29,426 nucleotides of DNA from a virus. The stretch spans positions 1-29,426 of the IMG/VR virus record IMGVR_UViG_3300042346_000540; one strand, given 5' to 3'. Position 1 is the stretch's first letter. Each line of letters starts with the position of its first letter. The translations under genes and the position numbers were made by a program. Of the stretch, positions 1 through 7,678 are shown piece after piece. The notes under the pieces are model-generated. The model had not been told where the DNA came from, did not search any database, and saw only the letters and a program-made list of their open reading frames with translations.

Positions 1-49
1 CGCGGTCTATTTCATCGTTCCGTTTGCAAACGGTGTGCAGCCGCTCTGA
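1..49 (+). CDS. C-terminal end of an upstream virion protein (partial)
   Basis: Only the last 15 codons are in the window, read from position 2 and ending in TGA at 47-49 (residues AVYFIVPFANGVQPL). The hydrophobic-aromatic beta-like end and the position 6 bases ahead of the next structural gene suggest a virion protein. The fragment is too short to assign a family. Confidence 0.55.
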   Translation, partial: AVYFIVPFANGVQPL

Positions 50-55
50 TACGTC

Positions 56-820
56 ATGGCCGACTACACCGGATATCTGCTCGAGCTGCTGCCGACGGAG
101 TTCGGAGAGACTCGCGACTACACCCTCGAGCTGCTCGAGGTTACGTATGGGCTCGCGAACGCGCGCGTCGGCGTCGTCAACTCGACTCTCGGCGCGCTGA
201 CGCTCGCGAGCACGGGCATCTCGCCGCGAGGTTTGATACGCGGCATTTCCACGACGCTCGCGGATTACGAGGCGCAACCCGTCCGCACGTCTACGTGGCG
301 CAGCATCGCGAACAACTGGAATCACACCGCGGACGAGCGCTCGCGCACGCTGGTCTGCTGGGCCGCTGAAAGCACGACCACTGGCGGCATCGGCAACAGC
401 AAGGGCTCAAGCGTCTGGGGGCGGCTCGTGAGCTTCGGGCCGTTCCCGTTGCTCGTCGGCGCTGATGGCAGACCGTACACCGTGCGTCTCGCTGTTGGCG
501 GCCGATCGACCGCGAGCGCGTACCTCCGCATCGGCGTGTGCATCGCGGGCACCGCGAACGAGCAAATGGGACTCACGACCGCGCCAGCGAACGTGCTTGA
601 GACGGCGGCCTTCAACAACGCGACCAACCTCTGGCGCATTGACGGCTACGTCACGCTCGACGCGGAGTTTGTGAATTACGCCATCGTGAATGGGCTGTCA
701 GGCACGTCGCCGTCAAGCGTCGCTGCGGTGCTCGTGACCGTCGAGGTCTGGGCGAAGGCAGTGTCCACGTTGAGCGTGTACGCCACGCAGGCATACGCCG
801 CAGAGCAGGTGCCGCTATGA
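56..820 (+). CDS. Putative phage structural protein, family not recognised
   Basis: A 254-residue protein rich in Thr, Ser, Val and Ala with alternating hydrophobic/polar segments, as in beta-sandwich virion proteins. Residues 110-240 read as a run of predicted beta strands. There is no signal peptide or membrane segment. Its TGA overlaps the next start as ATGA, so the two are probably translationally coupled. It lies in the late rightward transcription unit just before the lysis genes, where appendage, decoration or tail-fibre components are often found. The exact role cannot be told. Confidence 0.7.
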   Translation: MADYTGYLLELLPTEFGETRDYTLELLEVTYGLANARVGVVNSTLGALTLASTGISPRGLIRGISTTLADYEAQPVRTSTWRSIANNWNHTADERSRTLVCWAAESTTTGGIGNSKGSSVWGRLVSFGPFPLLVGADGRPYTVRLAVGGRSTASAYLRIGVCIAGTANEQMGLTTAPANVLETAAFNNATNLWRIDGYVTLDAEFVNYAIVNGLSGTSPSSVAAVLVTVEVWAKAVSTLSVYATQAYAAEQVPL

Positions 821-1827
821 CCGCGACCGTACCCGCAGCGCGCACCATCATCGCAGAAGCCGACGTCGTCACGGGGCAGGCTGTACGCGCGAGGACGTGG
901 CTTGACGCGGGCGAACTGGCCAACTGGTGCGGCGGAAACGGCGAAGTGCTCGTGCCTGCGTTCGCGCCAAACTTCGCGATTGCCGCGGGCTCGACCGCGA
1001 CGTGGTATTTTCGCGTCACGCCACCGGGGCGCGCGGTGCGCCGCACATGGCACTTGTGGCTAAGCGGTAATGCAGTGCTTGAGTTCAAGGACACGTCGAG
1101 CGCCACGCAGAACTACATCATCGCGGACTCGGGCACGCTGCTCGTGTATCAGGAAGATTTGAGCGCGAAGAGCGCCAGCCTCCAGACCATCAACTTCACG
1201 CTGACCAACGCGGCATCGAGCGCGACGGTCACGGTGCTCGGCGTGACGTGCTTTGAGGCTCCGCGCATTACGCTCGACGGTGACGCGGCAGACCTCGGCG
1301 TCGAGCTCACGACGCTACAGGTGCGCGAGCCCATCGAGGCGCGCGATTACTCGTCAATCGTCGGTGTCGCGCTGGCGCTCGCAAGCCCGCAGCGTCGCCA
1401 GTATTTCAACATCGCGCGACCGCGCACGACGACGGACGCGTGGTCGACGACGAGCGGAACCTTCGCGAGCATTTTGCTTGAGGTGCCGATTTTGGCGCGC
1501 AAGGTCTATCGCACCGACACGACCGGCAACGTGCGTTTCGCGGTCTACGTCAGCGCCAGCGATGGCGCGACGAGCGGCGAGATTCGCGTCACAAACAACG
1601 CGACGACGTCCACGATCACCATCGCTGCAACGACACCGGGCACCGGCTGGTCATGGGTGACCGGCGACTTCGCTGCCGACATTCTCTGCGAGGATCTGAC
1701 GCAGGCCACGGGCTGGCCTAGCGGCGCGCTGCTGACGAGCGTGTCAAAGACGCTGACGATCGACATTCGGCGCAGCGCAGGCGCCGGCACCTTCTACGTC
1801 GCGACCGTCGCGGCCGTCGAGTATTGA
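817..1827 (+). CDS. Putative phage structural or appendage protein
   Basis: A 336-residue protein with Thr/Ser/Val-rich beta-type composition and no recognisable enzymatic motif. The start is fixed by the 4-base ATGA overlap with the preceding gene. Several stretches resemble jelly-roll or immunoglobulin-like strands (for example the region around residues 110-150 and the C-terminal 60 residues). It ends in aromatic residues (VEY), common in virion proteins. The pairing with the upstream gene suggests the two assemble in the same structure, possibly a host-recognition appendage. That is inference from composition and position. Confidence 0.68.
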   Translation: MTATVPAARTIIAEADVVTGQAVRARTWLDAGELANWCGGNGEVLVPAFAPNFAIAAGSTATWYFRVTPPGRAVRRTWHLWLSGNAVLEFKDTSSATQNYIIADSGTLLVYQEDLSAKSASLQTINFTLTNAASSATVTVLGVTCFEAPRITLDGDAADLGVELTTLQVREPIEARDYSSIVGVALALASPQRRQYFNIARPRTTTDAWSTTSGTFASILLEVPILARKVYRTDTTGNVRFAVYVSASDGATSGEIRVTNNATTSTITIAATTPGTGWSWVTGDFAADILCEDLTQATGWPSGALLTSVSKTLTIDIRRSAGAGTFYVATVAAVEY

Positions 1828-1854
1828 GCGCCACGCGCGCGAGGAGAGCAGACC

Positions 1855-2223
1855 ATGAGCGATACCATTCTCCGTGAAGACGCCGACGTCCTGCCGCCTG
1901 AACAGGACGCGATTTCGCAGGTCACGATGACCGCTGCAACGGCGACGGCCGCGCAGGACACTGGCGTCACCGGCGCGACGAACGCACTCGGGCCGCAGTT
2001 CGTGACGTTCTGCGCGACGGCCGAGTTTTTCATTGTGTTCTCAAAGGACGGCACCAGCACGATCACTACGCCGGTCGTCAGCACCGCGACGTGCTTCGGG
2101 CCGTTCCCTGCGAGCGTGCAGGTGCGAGTTCGCGTGACGCCGCAGCAGCGCTATTTCCGCGTCATCAGCACGCCGGGCGGCACGTTGAAGTGGTATCGGT
2201 CCAACGGACCGGGAGTCCTCTGA
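1855..2223 (+). CDS. Small putative virion protein
   Basis: A 122-residue protein with an acidic N-terminus and then a beta-rich body of about 95 residues. It is preceded by a good Shine-Dalgarno (GAGGAG, around 1840). The compact single-domain size and the ending (LKWYRSNGPGVL) fit a decoration or head-tail accessory protein, but no family is recognised. It is the last gene before the lysis cassette. Confidence 0.65.
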   Translation: MSDTILREDADVLPPEQDAISQVTMTAATATAAQDTGVTGATNALGPQFVTFCATAEFFIVFSKDGTSTITTPVVSTATCFGPFPASVQVRVRVTPQQRYFRVISTPGGTLKWYRSNGPGVL

Positions 2224-2306
2224 AATGACGCGGCGTCTCGCTGGCGCGCATGGCGGGCTATCTCGACGTGCCCGTGCAGGCGGCGCTATGACGACGAGGT
2301 GTTGCG

Positions 2307-2657
2307 ATGATGATTTGGCAGCTCATCGCAGCATTGGCCGCGACACCATCGGCGCTCGTCATCGTGCGCGGCCTCGTGCGTCGGCTGGACGGCCAGTCGC
2401 GATCGGCGTCGAAGGAAGTCGATTACTTGCGCGCCGAACTCGTGCGTGAGCGCGCGGATTGCGACGAGGAGCGCCGCGAGTACGAGGAGCGCATCGCCGC
2501 TCAGGCCAAGTCGTATGCGAAGCTCACCGTCGAGAAGGCTGAGCGCGACGCACGCATCTTCGAATTGAAGCAGCAGCTCGCGCAAGCCGAGCGTGAACGT
2601 GATCAGGCGAACACGGTGGCCGCGTGGATGGCCGCGCAGAAAGGCAGCGGAGAATGA
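2307..2657 (+). CDS. Membrane-anchored coiled-coil protein, Rz-like (inner-membrane spanin candidate)
   Basis: A 116-residue protein. Residues 1-22 form one hydrophobic segment. The rest (about 30-105) is almost entirely charged helix with heptad-like spacing, rich in Glu, Arg, Lys and Gln. This is the topology of inner-membrane spanins of the lambda Rz type: N-terminal anchor with a periplasmic coiled coil. It lies two genes before a lipoprotein and six before the amidase, so the context is a lysis cassette. The start could also be the second Met at 2310. Its TGA overlaps the next ATG (2654). Rz genes diverge too fast for sequence-level certainty, and a generic membrane-anchored coiled coil is the alternative. 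Confidence 0.55.
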   Translation: MMIWQLIAALAATPSALVIVRGLVRRLDGQSRSASKEVDYLRAELVRERADCDEERREYEERIAAQAKSYAKLTVEKAERDARIFELKQQLAQAERERDQANTVAAWMAAQKGSGE

Positions 2658-2866
2658 GCCCGAAGAAGAAGAAGCCCGCAATCGCGGTGACGCTGCCGAT
2701 GGTCGGTGGCTGGCTGGCGTCGCTGTCGCTAGTGCTCACTGCGGTGCTGCCGGTGCTACCTGCATCGACGCCGACGCTCGTGCGCGAGCTGCTCGCCGTC
2801 GCCGCTGTCGCCATCGCCGCGACGCTCCAGTCGTGGCGTCAGCCGCCGAGCGGGGACGCGCCATGA
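2654..2866 (+). CDS. Holin-like small membrane protein
   Basis: A 70-residue protein starting MSPKKKK, a positively charged N-terminus followed by two hydrophobic stretches (about 9-31 and 38-56) and a short polar tail. Size, two membrane segments and position between a spanin-like gene and the amidase match a class II-type holin, the inner-membrane pore that times lysis. The start at 2654 is chosen because it overlaps the upstream stop as ATGA; a longer open frame upstream has no support. The function is inferred from topology and context only. Confidence 0.55.
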   Translation: MSPKKKKPAIAVTLPMVGGWLASLSLVLTAVLPVLPASTPTLVRELLAVAAVAIAATLQSWRQPPSGDAP

Positions 2867-3399
2867 CAGCCACGCTGCGGAGCGCTGAGTTTCAGCGCAA
2901 GGCTGGCATCGTCGCAGGCTTCGCGTGGCTGCTCGCGATGGCGGGCCTGACGCTCGCGGCGTGCCTGTCGGGCGGCTGCGGTGCGTCGGCGCTCCAGGTG
3001 CACGCGGGCGTCGCCGACGCGACTGGCGAGGCGATCACGGCCGCGGGCGCAGAGCTGCTCGAGCATCGCGAGCGCGCGCTGCACGAGGCCATCGATGCCG
3101 CGCCGACGCGCGAGGTCGCGGAGCAGGGCGTCGAGGTCGTGCGCGAGCGCTACGAGTCCGCTGTGCTCGCATACGACGCGCTGCGCCTCGCGCACGACGC
3201 ATACGTGGACGTGCTCGTCCTCGCGGCCGCTGGCGACGTGGACGACCCGGCGCGGTGGGCGCGCATCGCCGCGCGCGTCGTCGTGGCGTGGCAGGCGTGG
3301 GCCGAGACGGGCCGTGCGCTGGCGCTCGACGTGCCCGCGCCACCGGCGATGCTGTTGTCCGTGGCTGTGCTCGCAGGAGGCGCCGATGTCGCTGAGTGA
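2863..3399 (+). CDS. Putative lipoprotein of the lysis cassette
   Basis: A 178-residue protein. Residues about 15-32 are hydrophobic and end in a lipobox-like LAAC, so the mature protein would be acylated at that cysteine and sit in the outer or inner membrane. The rest is helical, rich in Ala, Glu and Arg, without recognised enzymatic motifs. It overlaps the holin-like gene by ATGA. Together with the coiled-coil protein at 2307 it could form an i-spanin/o-spanin pair, although it is longer than most o-spanins. Alternatively it is a structural lipoprotein or a superinfection-exclusion factor. Confidence 0.55.
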   Translation: MTATLRSAEFQRKAGIVAGFAWLLAMAGLTLAACLSGGCGASALQVHAGVADATGEAITAAGAELLEHRERALHEAIDAAPTREVAEQGVEVVRERYESAVLAYDALRLAHDAYVDVLVLAAAGDVDDPARWARIAARVVVAWQAWAETGRALALDVPAPPAMLLSVAVLAGGADVAE

Positions 3400-3649
3400 A
3401 ATCCTTGCGTCGCTGTCGAGCGTGTCGCAGAGCGCCACCTTCGCGCTGCCAGCTGGTCATCCGCGCGACGTCGCCGCCATTCTGCACGCGGCGCTCGGGG
3501 TCGCCGCTCGTCTCTCGCAGACGGGCCGCACGCGGACGCAGATCGTCGACGCTATCCGGCGCGTCGTGGACATCGAGGACGACGTCGCCGCGCAGGACGC
3601 AGCCGCAGCCGCGCGCATAGCAGCCCGTTTCGGCGCGTCTGATGAGTGA
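3386..3649 (+). CDS. Small helical protein of the lysis region, unknown function
   Basis: An 87-residue, mostly helical protein (MSLSEILASL at the start, Ala/Asp/Arg-rich C-terminal half). The start at 3386 is supported by a strong Shine-Dalgarno, CAGGAGG, at 3374-3380, inside the end of the lipoprotein gene; the two genes overlap by 14 bases. It has no membrane segment or cysteine cluster. No family is recognised. Confidence 0.55.
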   Translation: MSLSEILASLSSVSQSATFALPAGHPRDVAAILHAALGVAARLSQTGRTRTQIVDAIRRVVDIEDDVAAQDAAAAARIAARFGASDE

Positions 3650-3803
3650 CCCGCGTCCTACGCTGGACGAGGCGCGTGACGCGCTCCTGCGGGCTGCTGT
3701 GGCGCTCGTGCGGGCACGTAAGGCCGACGTGGCGCGGGCGCGCGAGCAGGAGCTGATGCGCGAGCTTGAGGATGCCGCACGGCGCTTCTGGACGGCGTCG
3801 TGA
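3642..3803 (+). CDS. Very small helical protein (53 aa)
   Basis: The ATG at 3642 overlaps the end of the preceding gene by 8 bases. The 53 residues (start MSDPRPTLDEARDALLRAAV) are predicted as one or two amphipathic, highly charged helices. It overlaps the GTG of the next gene. Conserved tight packing with both neighbours supports it as real; its function is unknown. Confidence 0.45.
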   Translation: MSDPRPTLDEARDALLRAAVALVRARKADVARAREQELMRELEDAARRFWTAS

Positions 3804-3961
3804 GGCAGCAGCTGGTGAGGCTGGCGAGCACGCTGGTCCTCGAGCACGCGCTGATGCTGCGCGGCGCGCTATACACACTCGGGCACGACGGCTGCGCGTC
3901 TCGCGTGTGGTCGCGCGCGACGGCCGTGGTCGGCTGGCTAGACGAGAGGGCGAAACGATGA
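3800..3961 (+). CDS. Very small protein with GTG start (53 aa)
   Basis: GTG at 3800 overlaps the previous TGA by four bases (GTGA), and its own TGA (3959-3961) overlaps the amidase ATG at 3958. The 53 residues contain amphipathic helices and one Cys. It fills the gap between two coupled genes in frame, which is the best evidence for it. No membrane segment is long enough to call it an antiholin. Function unknown. Confidence 0.45.
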   Translation: MRQQLVRLASTLVLEHALMLRGALYTLGHDGCASRVWSRATAVVGWLDERAKR

Positions 3962-4554
3962 CGACGTTCGATCCGGTCGATGGGCGCACGCTGACGCCGC
4001 GCTGCTGGTGGGAGCCGCCGGGCGAGGGCTGCCGCCGTCGCAAGCGCCCACCGCGCGCGGTGGTCTGGCACTGGACCGCGGGCGAGCGTCCTGCGGAGGC
4101 CGTGTGCACGACGCTGCGCAATCGCAAGCTGTCGGTGCATTACGTGATCGACCCGGATGGCCGCGTCGTCCAGTGCGCGGACCCCGTGTCGACGGTCACG
4201 TACCACGCGGGCCTCGCCAACGAATGGACCATCGGCGTCGAGATCGTTAGCAAGGGCACGCAGCCCGCATCGCCAGCGCGCCCACGCCCGCGTATCGCGT
4301 GTCGCGTGCACGGGAGGCACGTCGCAGGCCTCGATTTCTTGCCGCCGCAGTACGCGTCCATCATCGCGCTCGCGGAGCAGCTCAGCGCCGACTACGGCAT
4401 CCCGCGCGCGTGCGCCGGAACTGAGCCGCAGGTGATGACGCCCGGTGTGCAGAGCACTTTCGCGGGGCACCTCGAGCACGCGCACCTGAGCGCTGGTAAG
4501 GTCGACTCGGGCGGTTTGGTTATGCGCGCATTGCGCGAGCGCTGGAAAATCTGA
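3958..4554 (+). CDS. N-acetylmuramoyl-L-alanine amidase (Amidase_2/PGRP-type endolysin)
   Basis: A 198-residue zinc amidase that would cut the bond between N-acetylmuramic acid and L-alanine in peptidoglycan at the end of infection. The fold motifs are visible in order: VVWHWTAG with the first zinc His (H38), HYVIDPDGRVVQ (about 61-72), YHAG (83), GVEIVS with the catalytic-site Glu region (93-98), and GHLEHAHLSAGKVDSGG (170-186) carrying the second His ligands (H174/H176), Lys181 and the acidic third ligand (D183). It has no signal peptide, so export depends on a holin, in line with the holin-like gene at 2654. The start at 3958 is chosen for the ATGA overlap; an open extension upstream is out of keeping with the family's length. 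Confidence 0.93.
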   Translation: MTTFDPVDGRTLTPRCWWEPPGEGCRRRKRPPRAVVWHWTAGERPAEAVCTTLRNRKLSVHYVIDPDGRVVQCADPVSTVTYHAGLANEWTIGVEIVSKGTQPASPARPRPRIACRVHGRHVAGLDFLPPQYASIIALAEQLSADYGIPRACAGTEPQVMTPGVQSTFAGHLEHAHLSAGKVDSGGLVMRALRERWKI

Positions 4555-4566
4555 GGAGGATTCATC

Positions 4567-4974
4567 ATGGCTGTCCAACTTTCTGTCGCAGTTCGCAACG
4601 CGCGCCTCGACGCTATCGAGACGTCTATCGGCACCAGTGCCGTGCTCAAGATCCGCACCGGCGCTGCGCCCGCCAACTGCGCGACCGCTGACAGCGGCAC
4701 CGTGCTCGCGACGCTGAATCTGCCCACGGACTGGATGGCTGCGGCATCGAGCGGCAGCAAGTCGAAGAGCGGGACTTGGGAAGACCTCACCGCCGACAAC
4801 ACCGGCACCGCCGCGCACTTTCGCGTGTACGCGAGCGATGGCACGACGTGCGGTATCCAAGGAACCGTAACCGCGACGGGTGGCGGCGGTGATATGACGC
4901 TAGACAATACCAGCATCGCCAGCGGTCAGGCCGTGTCGATCACGACCTTCACGCTCACCGACGCAAATTCCTGA
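4567..4974 (+). CDS. Small phage virion protein (beta-sandwich, widespread family)
   Basis: A 135-residue protein with a Shine-Dalgarno (GAGGA, about 4554-4559) and ATG at 4567. The sequence, with NARLDAIETSIGTSAVLKIR near the start, a short central GTW motif and an ending TFTLTDANS, is the pattern of a common family of small phage structural proteins found next to tail or decoration genes in many phages of Gram-negative bacteria. I recognise the pattern from memory; the family has no settled name or gene symbol. The stop is shared with the next ATG in TGATG form. Confidence 0.75.
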   Translation: MAVQLSVAVRNARLDAIETSIGTSAVLKIRTGAAPANCATADSGTVLATLNLPTDWMAAASSGSKSKSGTWEDLTADNTGTAAHFRVYASDGTTCGIQGTVTATGGGGDMTLDNTSIASGQAVSITTFTLTDANS

Positions 4975-5117
4975 TGCGCTGCGCCGACTGCCACGGCACG
5001 GGTCAGCATCCTGCGGAGACGCAATGCGCGCTCTGCGAGGGGCGCGGCCACGACAACTCGGGCATTGGCTGGCCCAGCGAGAGCGAAGACGACCCCATTC
5101 CCGCGAGCGAGGGCTAG
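4974..5117 (+). CDS. Tiny DnaJ-type zinc-finger protein (47 aa)
   Basis: ATG at 4974 overlaps the upstream TGA (TGATG). The 47 residues contain two zinc knuckles of the DnaJ central-domain type: CADCHGTG at 3-10 and CALCEGRG at 18-25. An acidic tail follows. One zinc ion would be held by the four cysteines. Free-standing knuckles like this are frequent in phages and are usually placed in interaction or assembly roles. It lies between two virion genes with only 3 bases to the next ATG. It is too small for most gene finders, but the cysteine spacing makes chance unlikely. Confidence 0.7.
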   Translation: MRCADCHGTGQHPAETQCALCEGRGHDNSGIGWPSESEDDPIPASEG

Positions 5118-5120
5118 ACC

Positions 5121-5918
5121 ATGGCGATCACGACTCTCGACGGCCTCATCGGCGCGACCAAACAGCGCGTGCGCTGGAACAAGACGGCCACGCGTACGAC
5201 GGTCGCCAACGGCTGGTTTTCGCTCATCGACCTTGCAGGCCAGCCCGGCGCGGGCGTGCTTGCGGGCACGTCGACGGCGGCCGGTGTCGTGCCGACTGAC
5301 GCGACTGCGGGTTACCCGCTCATCAACGCATTTGGCGGCGGCGCGTCGGGATATCTTGGGCGCGTTTCATTCGGCAGCACCGTCGCGTGCCGTATCGCGG
5401 TGTTCGACCGCTTGTTCCTTTCGGGCGCGTATGCGTTCAACGCGAACACCGCGCTCACGGCACAACCCTCGTTTTCCGGCCGAGTGCCCGGTACCAACTA
5501 CGCGGGCCTCGAGATTTGGTGTGAGCAAGTAACGGCGGCGACAGGCAACCAAGCCGTCAACGTCACCTACACCAACCAAGGCGGCACCGGCTCTCGCACG
5601 ACTGGCGCTGTCGGCATCGGTGCTGCACAGACGGTCGGCCGCTGCTGGCAGCTGCCGCTGCAAAGCGGCGACTCCGGCGTACAACTCATCACCAACGTGC
5701 AGGGCAGCACGGCGACTGTCGGTACCTTCAACGTGATGGTGCTGCGGCGTCTCGCGGAGGGCCGCGTGCCTATCGCCAACGGCCTCGATCGTCAGTCAGT
5801 GATTGACGTCGGCGCGCTGTTGCAGGTCTATGAGGACTCCGCGTTTTACGTGATGGTCGCGGCCGACAGCACGTCGTCGGGTTTGCCCGACGTGGACTTC
5901 CAAGTCGTCAACGGCTGA
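5121..5918 (+). CDS. Phage structural protein of the ITTLDGLI family
   Basis: A 265-residue protein. The N-terminal AITTLDGLIGATKQ, the early SLIDLAGQPGAG segment and the motif FDRLFLSG match a widespread phage virion family of about 250-270 residues, usually encoded beside the small beta-sandwich protein seen at 4567. The body is beta-rich, with long Gly/Thr/Ala stretches and no catalytic motif. The presumed role is a capsid- or tail-associated decoration protein. I recognise it by pattern, and the precise virion location is not known to me. Confidence 0.72.
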   Translation: MAITTLDGLIGATKQRVRWNKTATRTTVANGWFSLIDLAGQPGAGVLAGTSTAAGVVPTDATAGYPLINAFGGGASGYLGRVSFGSTVACRIAVFDRLFLSGAYAFNANTALTAQPSFSGRVPGTNYAGLEIWCEQVTAATGNQAVNVTYTNQGGTGSRTTGAVGIGAAQTVGRCWQLPLQSGDSGVQLITNVQGSTATVGTFNVMVLRRLAEGRVPIANGLDRQSVIDVGALLQVYEDSAFYVMVAADSTSSGLPDVDFQVVNG

Positions 5919-5931
5919 GCGGAGGTAGACG

Positions 5932-6762
5932 ATGGCGACGTCACTCGACCGCAGCCTCGTCGGCCTCCTTGGTAGCATCGAGGTCTTCGGCCTCGGGGAC
6001 GCTGCACCCGGAATCACCGGCACGCTGACGACGACGCTCGGCGCGCTCACGTCGAGCGCTGACGGCACCGTCCGCGTCGATGGCGATGCATCGATCACGC
6101 TCGACGCGCTGACGTCGTCGTCGGCCGGTACGGTGCTGGTCGACGGCGACCTGACCGCGACGCTGGGCGCGGCGACCGTCTCGAGCACGGGCACCGTCGC
6201 AACGCCAAGTGCGACGGGCACACTGACCGTCACGCTCGGCACGCTGACCGTCAGCAGCGCCGCTGCCGTGCGCGTCGCTGGCGCGCTGACCGTCACGCTC
6301 GGCGCTGCCACGCTCGCCAGCGCCGCTACAGTCCGCGTGGACGGAGCGGCCACTGCGACGCTCGGGGCCGCGACTGCGAGCGCAGCAGGCGGCGTCCTCG
6401 TGGCGGCAACGGCCGACGTCACGCTTGGCGATCTGACGGTAGCGTCTACGGCACGCGTCGACCCGATCGGCACGCTCGACGTAGTGCTCGGCACGCTCAC
6501 CGCGACGGCGACCGCTCAGCAGACGACGCGCGGCGAGGTCGGCGTCACGCTGGGCGCGCTCGAGCTGCTGGCGTCCAACGTGCCCTTCGTGCCCAGTGCT
6601 GAGCGCACGCGCCGCGTACCGTCGCCGCCGCGCATCATGGACGCCATCATCGAGGTCCGCGCCGACGAGGTGCCCGCGCAGCCTCGCGCAGCAGACGTGC
6701 CGGCACCTACCCGCATCGCCACCACAGCGCGGCCCAGCCGCATCACGACGAGGGCCGCATGA
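5932..6762 (+). CDS. Beta-repeat protein with about nine TLGA-type repeats
   Basis: A 276-residue protein preceded by GGAGG (5921-5925). After 25 non-repeated residues it carries about nine tandem repeats of roughly 21 residues between residues 28 and 222. The core is [TV]-x-TLGA[LA]T-x-S-[SA]-x-x-x-V-x-[VD]-x-G. Each repeat would form two beta strands, so the array should make a beta-solenoid or fibrous stalk. A basic, Pro/Arg-rich tail follows (about 235-276) without repeats. Similar TLGALTLSATGTV-type repeats are seen in phage structural proteins. Such repeats can expand or contract by recombination, although the DNA copies here are already diverged. Confidence 0.7.
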   Translation: MATSLDRSLVGLLGSIEVFGLGDAAPGITGTLTTTLGALTSSADGTVRVDGDASITLDALTSSSAGTVLVDGDLTATLGAATVSSTGTVATPSATGTLTVTLGTLTVSSAAAVRVAGALTVTLGAATLASAATVRVDGAATATLGAATASAAGGVLVAATADVTLGDLTVASTARVDPIGTLDVVLGTLTATATAQQTTRGEVGVTLGALELLASNVPFVPSAERTRRVPSPPRIMDAIIEVRADEVPAQPRAADVPAPTRIATTARPSRITTRAA

Positions 6763-7061
6763 CGACGAAGTTCTCTGACGACGTGCTCGACTACTCGCTC
6801 GTGTTCGAGCTTGCCAGCGGCGAGGCCATCGCCTCCGCGACGTGGACGGTCACGCGAACCACTGAGGGCGCGGCGACAGGCAGCGACCTCGCGATCGGCA
6901 CCGGCGCACGCGCGCCCAGCAACAGCGGCTCGACGGCGACGGTGTGGCTCTCAGGCGGGCGCGTCGGCGAGTCGTGGCTCGCTAGCGTCGTGATCACCAC
7001 GGACGCCACGCCAGCACGCACACTCGCAGGCTCGATGCTCATCACCATCGCCGCGCTCTAG
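6759..7061 (+). CDS. Small Ig-like virion protein (fibre-tail adaptor-like)
   Basis: A 100-residue protein whose start overlaps the repeat protein by ATGA. DDVLDYSLVFEL near the N-terminus, SATWTVTR (about 27-34) and the STATVWLSGGRVGESW segment follow the pattern of small one-domain phage proteins often named fibre-tail adaptor or tail-fibre accessory proteins. It is the last gene of the rightward late unit and is followed by a terminator. The call rests on pattern memory and position. Confidence 0.65.
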   Translation: MTTKFSDDVLDYSLVFELASGEAIASATWTVTRTTEGAATGSDLAIGTGARAPSNSGSTATVWLSGGRVGESWLASVVITTDATPARTLAGSMLITIAAL

Positions 7062-7100
7062 TCTCCCCTCGGCGTCGGTAGCCTCCTCGCCGCGCCCGTG

Positions 7101-7149
7101 TGCCCCGCGCTTCCGGCCTTCGGGCTGGAGGCGCGGGGCATTTCGTTTT
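7101..7149 (+). terminator. Intrinsic terminator with cUUCGg tetraloop
   Basis: Positions 7101-7140 form an 18-bp hairpin: arms 7101-7118 and 7123-7140, including two G-U pairs, closed by C-UUCG-G, an exceptionally stable tetraloop. On the plus strand it is followed by TTTCGTTTT (7141-7149), so it ends the rightward late transcript. It also separates two convergent operons. Leftward RNA meets the same hairpin but has no U-tract after it. Confidence 0.9.
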
Positions 7150-7152
7150 CCG

Positions 7153-7380
7153 TCAGGGCGACAGCTTCGCCAACTGGTCGCGCAGCGCTGCGGCCTGCTC
7201 GAGCGCTTCCTCGGCGCGGTGATACTCCCGCTCGCGCCCGTCGAGCGCCTGCCGCAGCTCGGCCTGCACGCGGCGCAGCGTCGTCGCCGTGTCGTCGCGC
7301 TGCACTTCGCAGCGACGCAGCTCTGCGCGCACGAGGCCAAGCTGCTGGATGAGTTCGGCAATCTGGTCACGCTCGGTCAT
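7153..7380 (-). CDS. Coiled-coil protein (75 aa), unknown function
   Basis: Last gene of the leftward operon. The start is at 7380 (MTERDQIAELI), 12 bases inside the end of the upstream gene; a longer in-frame extension would only overlap its neighbour. The whole protein is a charged amphipathic helix with heptad spacing of Leu and Ala. It has one cysteine and no membrane segment. Confidence 0.6.
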   Translation of the reverse strand: MTERDQIAELIQQLGLVRAELRRCEVQRDDTATTLRRVQAELRQALDGREREYHRAEEALEQAAALRDQLAKLSP

Positions 7381-7678
7381 TAGGCTGCTCCCTTCCAAGG
7401 TAATCGCGCGCAATCCACAGCGTACTCGCGGTGTCCTCGCCGCTATCGATCGCGCGCACGAGTTCGCCCAGCAGCATCCTCGCCGTGCGCTCGGTGGACT
7501 GCTCGCCGCTCTGCGCTTCGTACGCCTCGCGCATTTCATCGAGCCGCAGCACGGCCTGTTTAGCCTGCCGCGACGTGCGCCCGTGCTCGGCGCGCAGTGC
7601 AGCGACGCGGGCCTTCTGCTCGCGCAGCGCGACGGCGAGCACGCCGATCGCGACGCGGCGCACGTCAGCGGACGTCAC
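7367..7678 (-). CDS. Helical protein of unknown function (103 aa)
   Basis: ATG at 7678 overlaps the stop of the upstream gene (7675-7677) as ATGA. It is a predicted all-helical protein, Ala/Arg/Glu-rich with a coiled-coil-like central part (about 15-60). No recognised motif. Its place at the distal end of the recombination/replication operon fits a small accessory protein. Confidence 0.6.
   Translation of the reverse strand: MTSADVRRVAIGVLAVALREQKARVAALRAEHGRTSRQAKQAVLRLDEMREAYEAQSGEQSTERTARMLLGELVRAIDSGEDTASTLWIARDYLGREQPNDRA

Noticed and set aside
2224-2306. Possible tiny gene(s) between the small virion protein and the spanin-like gene (ATG at 2225 or 2250)
   Set aside because: The frame from 2225 overlaps the spanin-like gene for 140 bases, and the one from 2250 gives only 13 residues. 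Neither is convincing.
3035-4860. Long minus-strand open frames across the lysis region (up to about 400 codons)
   Set aside because: They lie antisense to the amidase and its tightly coupled neighbours, are Arg/Ala-rich and without motifs; they result from the high GC content.
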